DNA of 64,000 nt from Psilocybe azurescens (Eukaryota; Basidiomycota; Agaricomycetes; Agaricales; Agrocybaceae): positions 930,001-994,000 of the forward strand of contig JAJIRX010000622.1 of assembly GCA_023853785.1 (NCBI GenBank), read 5' to 3'. This document shows, piece after piece, positions 59,512 to 64,000 of this stretch. Below the pieces are notes generated by a model. That model had not been told where the DNA came from and ran no database searches. It saw nothing but the letters and a program-made list of their open reading frames with translations. The number at the start of each line of letters is the position of its first letter. Position 1 is the stretch's first letter. A program made the position numbers and the translations under genes.

Positions 59512-60602
<1,091 letters not shown>

Positions 60603-62034
60603 TTCTGTGTATTGATTGCGGCGAGTTCAACGGTGGAAGGAGAAAAACAAGGGATGAGGGTGACAGGGGAGAAGAAAAGGACTTGGGCGCGGCGAACAGT
60701 GGGGAAACGAGGACGACCTATAAACCGGCTCTATAATGGGAAGGAGCAACGTCAAGCCAAGCATGCACAAACAAATTATGGCTGTGTTACTGACTCCAAC
60801 TATCCTATTACAACGTCCATCGCTCGTTGGTAGTCACCCTCGAATATACGTTTATAGATCCTTCTCTCCGACTATTACTCCCAGCAACTCGGAGTAGCAG
60901 AGTCCGCGCTTCCGATTGACTGACTGACACACAGGATTCCTGTCTTGATTCCTGAACTCATGTCATCAACGTACGAATCACTTGGAAACCTATCCACGAC
61001 ATAGGACAGCTCTTGCATTATTTCTCACTAATAATATCTGTAAGTGTGCGCTCCTTGGTCACGATGTCTACACGATGAGTCCCCACAAATACACAGTGCC
61101 CTTTCCTGGGACACTTGTACAGTTATACTAGGAATTCCAAGTCATCAAAGTCGCCTGTCTTCTACATGATTGCGATTCGCACATTTATCAGGGGTTTTCT
61201 AATTCTGATCCTGGCACAACGTCCCAGCTTGATATATATATATATCCGACTGATCCTTTCGTTTTCTCCGTTCCGTGTTTCGCAAGGGATGATCAAAAGA
61301 TGTGAAGAATCATCATGATTGGCAAGCTTTATGCCTTGTGGCACTCGTCTTGAAATGCTTCGTGCAATTGTCGCTCTAGCTTTTCCTCCCTTCAGCGCTC
61401 TCGTGCTTCAAGGCCTGGACACCTTCGGACGCCGTCATTTTGCAGAGGCGTTCTATCTTTGATAAACAGTCAACGGTGTCATCCAACAATCACCCACAGT
61501 GCAATCTTGATGGTGTAAGTTTAGTACGACTGGGAGATTTCTACCGAGTCAGACTTGACGCTCCTTAGTCGTAATCGCAGAGAGCGAGAACTCTGCAAAT
61601 CTTGTACCCTTCCTGATACGGTTTCAAGTAGCAATTCGATGGGCCCCAAAAACTCTGCAAATCGGTCGATGCATTCTCCCAGCTGTGCTAGGTCCTGGCT
61701 GGTTTTGTGTACCATCTCATCTCCAGCGTGTCACGACAGTTTTGCCTTTCCCTTTCTAGCACAACAGCAATAAATAGGTAAGTTGATTCATGAAACATCC
61801 CTTTTAGACTTCTCACCCGCTATTTTCCCCATAGTACGGTTTTCGAACGCCTCAGCCACCAGTGATATGAGCGGCAGCGCTATAAACAAAACGCTCAAAG
61901 CTGGTGGGCACGCGACGAGGGCACTTCCTCCGGCGACGGCTGCAAAATCGTACTGCATATTTTTACAATCTTGACTCTTTCACCCCGCTTGATGCCAATT
62001 TCCATTTTCCTAAACTCCTCCTGTCGTTTTTCTT
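60603..62034. other. intergenic, no confident gene
   Basis: Upstream region of Ras and beyond. A minus-strand piece at 61715-61540 (LAQLGECIDRFAEFLGPIEL) is helical and may belong with the frame at 62472-62035, but no splice model holds together. No RNA gene was recognised. Confidence 0.4.
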
Positions 62035-62472
62035 CTATCTTCGCCGCTTGTCTGGGAATCGCGCTGGTAGTACAGGCATTGAACAAACAATCTGACTGGA
62101 CCCAAGTCGATGTCGTGTACTTACTCCGAATAATCCTTGTCGGACAGCATTTGAGCCGGCTGCCGCTTCAGCCGTTAGGGATATCAGTCCGAAATGCAAC
62201 CCCCAGCTCTCTTGCCTCCACACCTCGTCCAGAAAATGGTCACAAAGGCGTACCATATTTTGACTGAGTTTGTAGCCTCGTTTGGCGACGTCCTTGCTTC
62301 TTTCCAGGATAGCGACGAAGTCTGCTGCATTTTCTGGACTTGTTCGATGATCCTGATAGCGTCGGGGTGTCTGGACCTGCAAGAGATACTGTGAAATCTG
62401 TTTGCAACCAGAAAGATCAAAGCGACAAACGTCGCGTGGATCCAGGGCTCGAGGATCGACATGCTTTTGCAT
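62035..62472 (-). CDS. uncharacterised helical protein fragment
   Basis: A 145-residue open frame with an amphipathic, helical look in the middle (NAADFVAILERSKDVAKRGY, then LSQNMVRLCDHFLDEVWR). Not recognised. The codon pattern is plausible but the frame is short, and helical frames recur downstream on the same strand (61960-61830: ALSVLFIALPLISLVAEAF; 61715-61540). It could be one decayed or multi-exon gene of an agaricomycete-specific family. Confidence 0.3.
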   Translation of the reverse strand: MQKHVDPRALDPRDVCRFDLSGCKQISQYLLQVQTPRRYQDHRTSPENAADFVAILERSKDVAKRGYKLSQNMVRLCDHFLDEVWRQESWGLHFGLISLTAEAAAGSNAVRQGLFGVSTRHRLGSSQIVCSMPVLPARFPDKRRR

Positions 62473-62646
62473 GCTATCTCGATTAGACTTTCAGTCTCCT
62501 GGCCTTTTTGCCGATCTCATTTGTTTAAGATGTGGTCGTTTCTTCGCTCCATGGGATCCATATGTGCTGACAACAGAACAAATAATGTCAGTACCCATTT
62601 TGAATTTGAAGCTGCAATAGTACAGTAGACAGTAGAAGCGTATCTG

Positions 62647-62747
62647 TACGCAAATAGACGCCCCGCTATGCGCTTCGCACGGCAGGTGCGGATCACATAC
62701 TACCGGCCGACTCGCACCTGCACTGTATGCGCGTCTGTGTTTGCGTA
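62647..62747. repeat. imperfect inverted repeat (fold-back)
   Basis: The left arm begins TACGCAAATAGACG (62647); the right arm ends GTCTGTGTTTGCGTA (62747). The inner part also pairs (GGCAGGTGCG with CGCACCTGCA). It would form a hairpin with a GC-rich stem with bulges. It could be a small fold-back transposon remnant or a terminator-like structure. Confidence 0.6.
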
Positions 62748-64000
62748 GAGCTGGCACCTGGCATGGCAGTTAGGTGGCTCAACTACTGATGATGTCACTC
62801 AGGCTGTACGCTGGGTATCATTCGCGCTGTTAGTGAATGTATGCGAGGCAGAGCACTCATTGGCCTCGCTTCCATGGCTTGCAATTCTCGTCTGATAACA
62901 GCTGATAACTGGCCGTATTACAGATGAATGGGATTCACCCTAGCGTGTCCACATAACATGGCAGAAAGTCTTGGTAGTAATAGGCGCTTGCTTGTTGTCG
63001 GACAATCCAGTGTGCAATCCGACTCCGATCCGGATTGCGGTATTGAAAATTTGCAGGAAATCGTGCAGGCTACCTCGTCGCATCGCCATGTTGGACAGCC
63101 ATTAATCGCAATAGAGATACATCGAGTGATTTTGAGGCCTGAGCCTTTCGGTATGTATGTCTATTATAACTCTTGACAGCCCACTAGGCCGAGCAGCTTA
63201 TTTGTGTTCCTTCACAGTTTTGCCGGGCCTCTCTGCGGATACCCAATCCTTCGTTCGCTCAAGCCTCTCCACCGCCTACCCCGAGGCTACATCCTCCGCA
63301 CGTTTCACGTCATCTTCTTTAAACGACACCCAGGCACACTTGACTTCCCCTTCAATTTTGCATCGCAATTCGCTCGACGCTGCAAGCTGTACTCGGAGCT
63401 TGCTCTCCCAACGTACAAAAACAGCACCGAAAGAATTTTGCGTCAGTGAACGACGATGTCAGCTCACCTTTTCCGACGAGCCCGTGTCGTTCTTGGACAA
63501 TCAATTCCGGAGGTATCTAGATTGGAGACCAATTTCGGTGGTTCCACTCCAGCGTCCTGCTGGAAAGACTTCTTTGCGAGCCTAATTTATAACTCAGATT
63601 AACATTGGGTTGACGGCGAATCCATTTCACTCCACACATGTTTCAGGCTTCACCGGATCATTAGAATCTAAGGCGCCAGTGCCTGCCTTGAGCGCTTAAA
63701 TCTATGAACTCTTTGAATGCGATTGATGTAAATTTTAGATTGACGTAGATATATGTGCGATCTGATTGGCAGAATTTGAGGTACACTACTGGCGAATAAC
63801 GAAGGAAAACATGCAACCTGGAACGATTACCAATACCACCAAGAATAAAAATCAATCCAAAGCCTCATGTGCCTATAGTACACATTGAGATACAGCAACA
63901 CTTTCTACAATACATATCCATGTGCTATAACATACACGTACTAGACAGATGTTACAATCTCACATTCTCCTACCCTCCTTTTGCCTGAAGCAAGTAACGA
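62748..64000. other. window end, no confident gene
   Basis: The longest frame, 63157-63585 plus (142 residues, Ser/Thr-rich), has no recognisable motif and overlaps other frames of similar length. I do not call it. The last 150 bp are AT-rich non-coding sequence. Confidence 0.35.

Noticed and set aside
63157..63585. 142-codon plus-strand frame
   Set aside because: Ser/Thr-rich, overlapping another frame of similar quality, with no motif or splice context.

Overview
This is nuclear DNA of a filamentous fungus, most likely an agaricomycete basidiomycete. The protein-coding genes are broken by many short introns (about 45-85 nt, GT..AG, with CTRAY-like branch sites). The lysine pathway runs through alpha-aminoadipate (homoaconitase). 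The gene set includes F-box/LRR-type proteins, DUF7918-like proteins, a HET-domain protein and a trimethyllysine dioxygenase, a mix typical of mushroom-forming fungi. The organism was inferred from gene content only. I ran no search; all family names come from recognising motifs in the translations.

Layout. 0.3-1.8 kb: ketol-acid reductoisomerase (ILV5, minus). 2.5-8.2 kb: a large unnamed coiled-coil protein (minus) whose C-terminal half is built from about 13 consecutive phase-0 mini-exons carrying roughly 23 copies of a [FM]P-x-[PA]-E-[VI]-PN motif. 8.6-18.4 kb: a trimethyllysine dioxygenase gene and an F-box gene, then a tandem duplicate of its 3' part plus the F-box gene, then two further inverted and decayed F-box copies. 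18.8-21.1 kb: homoaconitase (LYS4, minus). 21.4-28.6 kb: SDE2 (minus), divergent from a DUF1295 membrane-protein gene; the segment from the 5' end of SDE2 through DUF1295 into a decayed DUF7918-type gene is tandemly duplicated (two units of about 3.1 kb). 28.8-35.6 kb: a small terminal-inverted-repeat element interrupted by a 6.3 kb non-LTR retrotransposon (gag-like ORF1; APE-RT-RNase H ORF2) with a visible 13 bp target-site duplication. 36.0-40.0 kb: a 2OG-Fe(II) oxygenase and a HET-domain gene (both minus). 41.0-42.0 kb: a third DUF7918-like relic. 43.0-46.4 kb: a tricalbin/extended-synaptotagmin-like SMP-C2 protein. 48.9-51.5 kb: a Rieske-containing AIF-type oxidoreductase. 51.95-54.6 kb: DNA polymerase eta. 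55.0-57.3 kb: a seven-TM receptor-like protein. 57.95-59.05 kb: CIA30. 59.5-60.6 kb: Ras (minus, convergent with CIA30). 60.6-64 kb: no confident gene.

How it fits together. Most of the single-copy genes are housekeeping: amino-acid synthesis (ILV5, LYS4), splicing/genome stability (SDE2), translesion synthesis (POLH), membrane contact sites (tricalbin), complex I assembly (CIA30) and signalling (Ras, 7TM). Between them lie two accessory blocks (9-18 kb and 22-42 kb) dominated by tandem duplications, decayed multigene families and nested transposons.

A caution for every gene model: at least a dozen single-base frame breaks occur inside otherwise well-conserved genes (ILV5, LYS4, the dioxygenase, the HET gene, tricalbin, POLH), most of them at homopolymer runs. 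They look more like base-calling errors than mutations, so I annotate these genes as genes and not as pseudogenes, and give the break positions.
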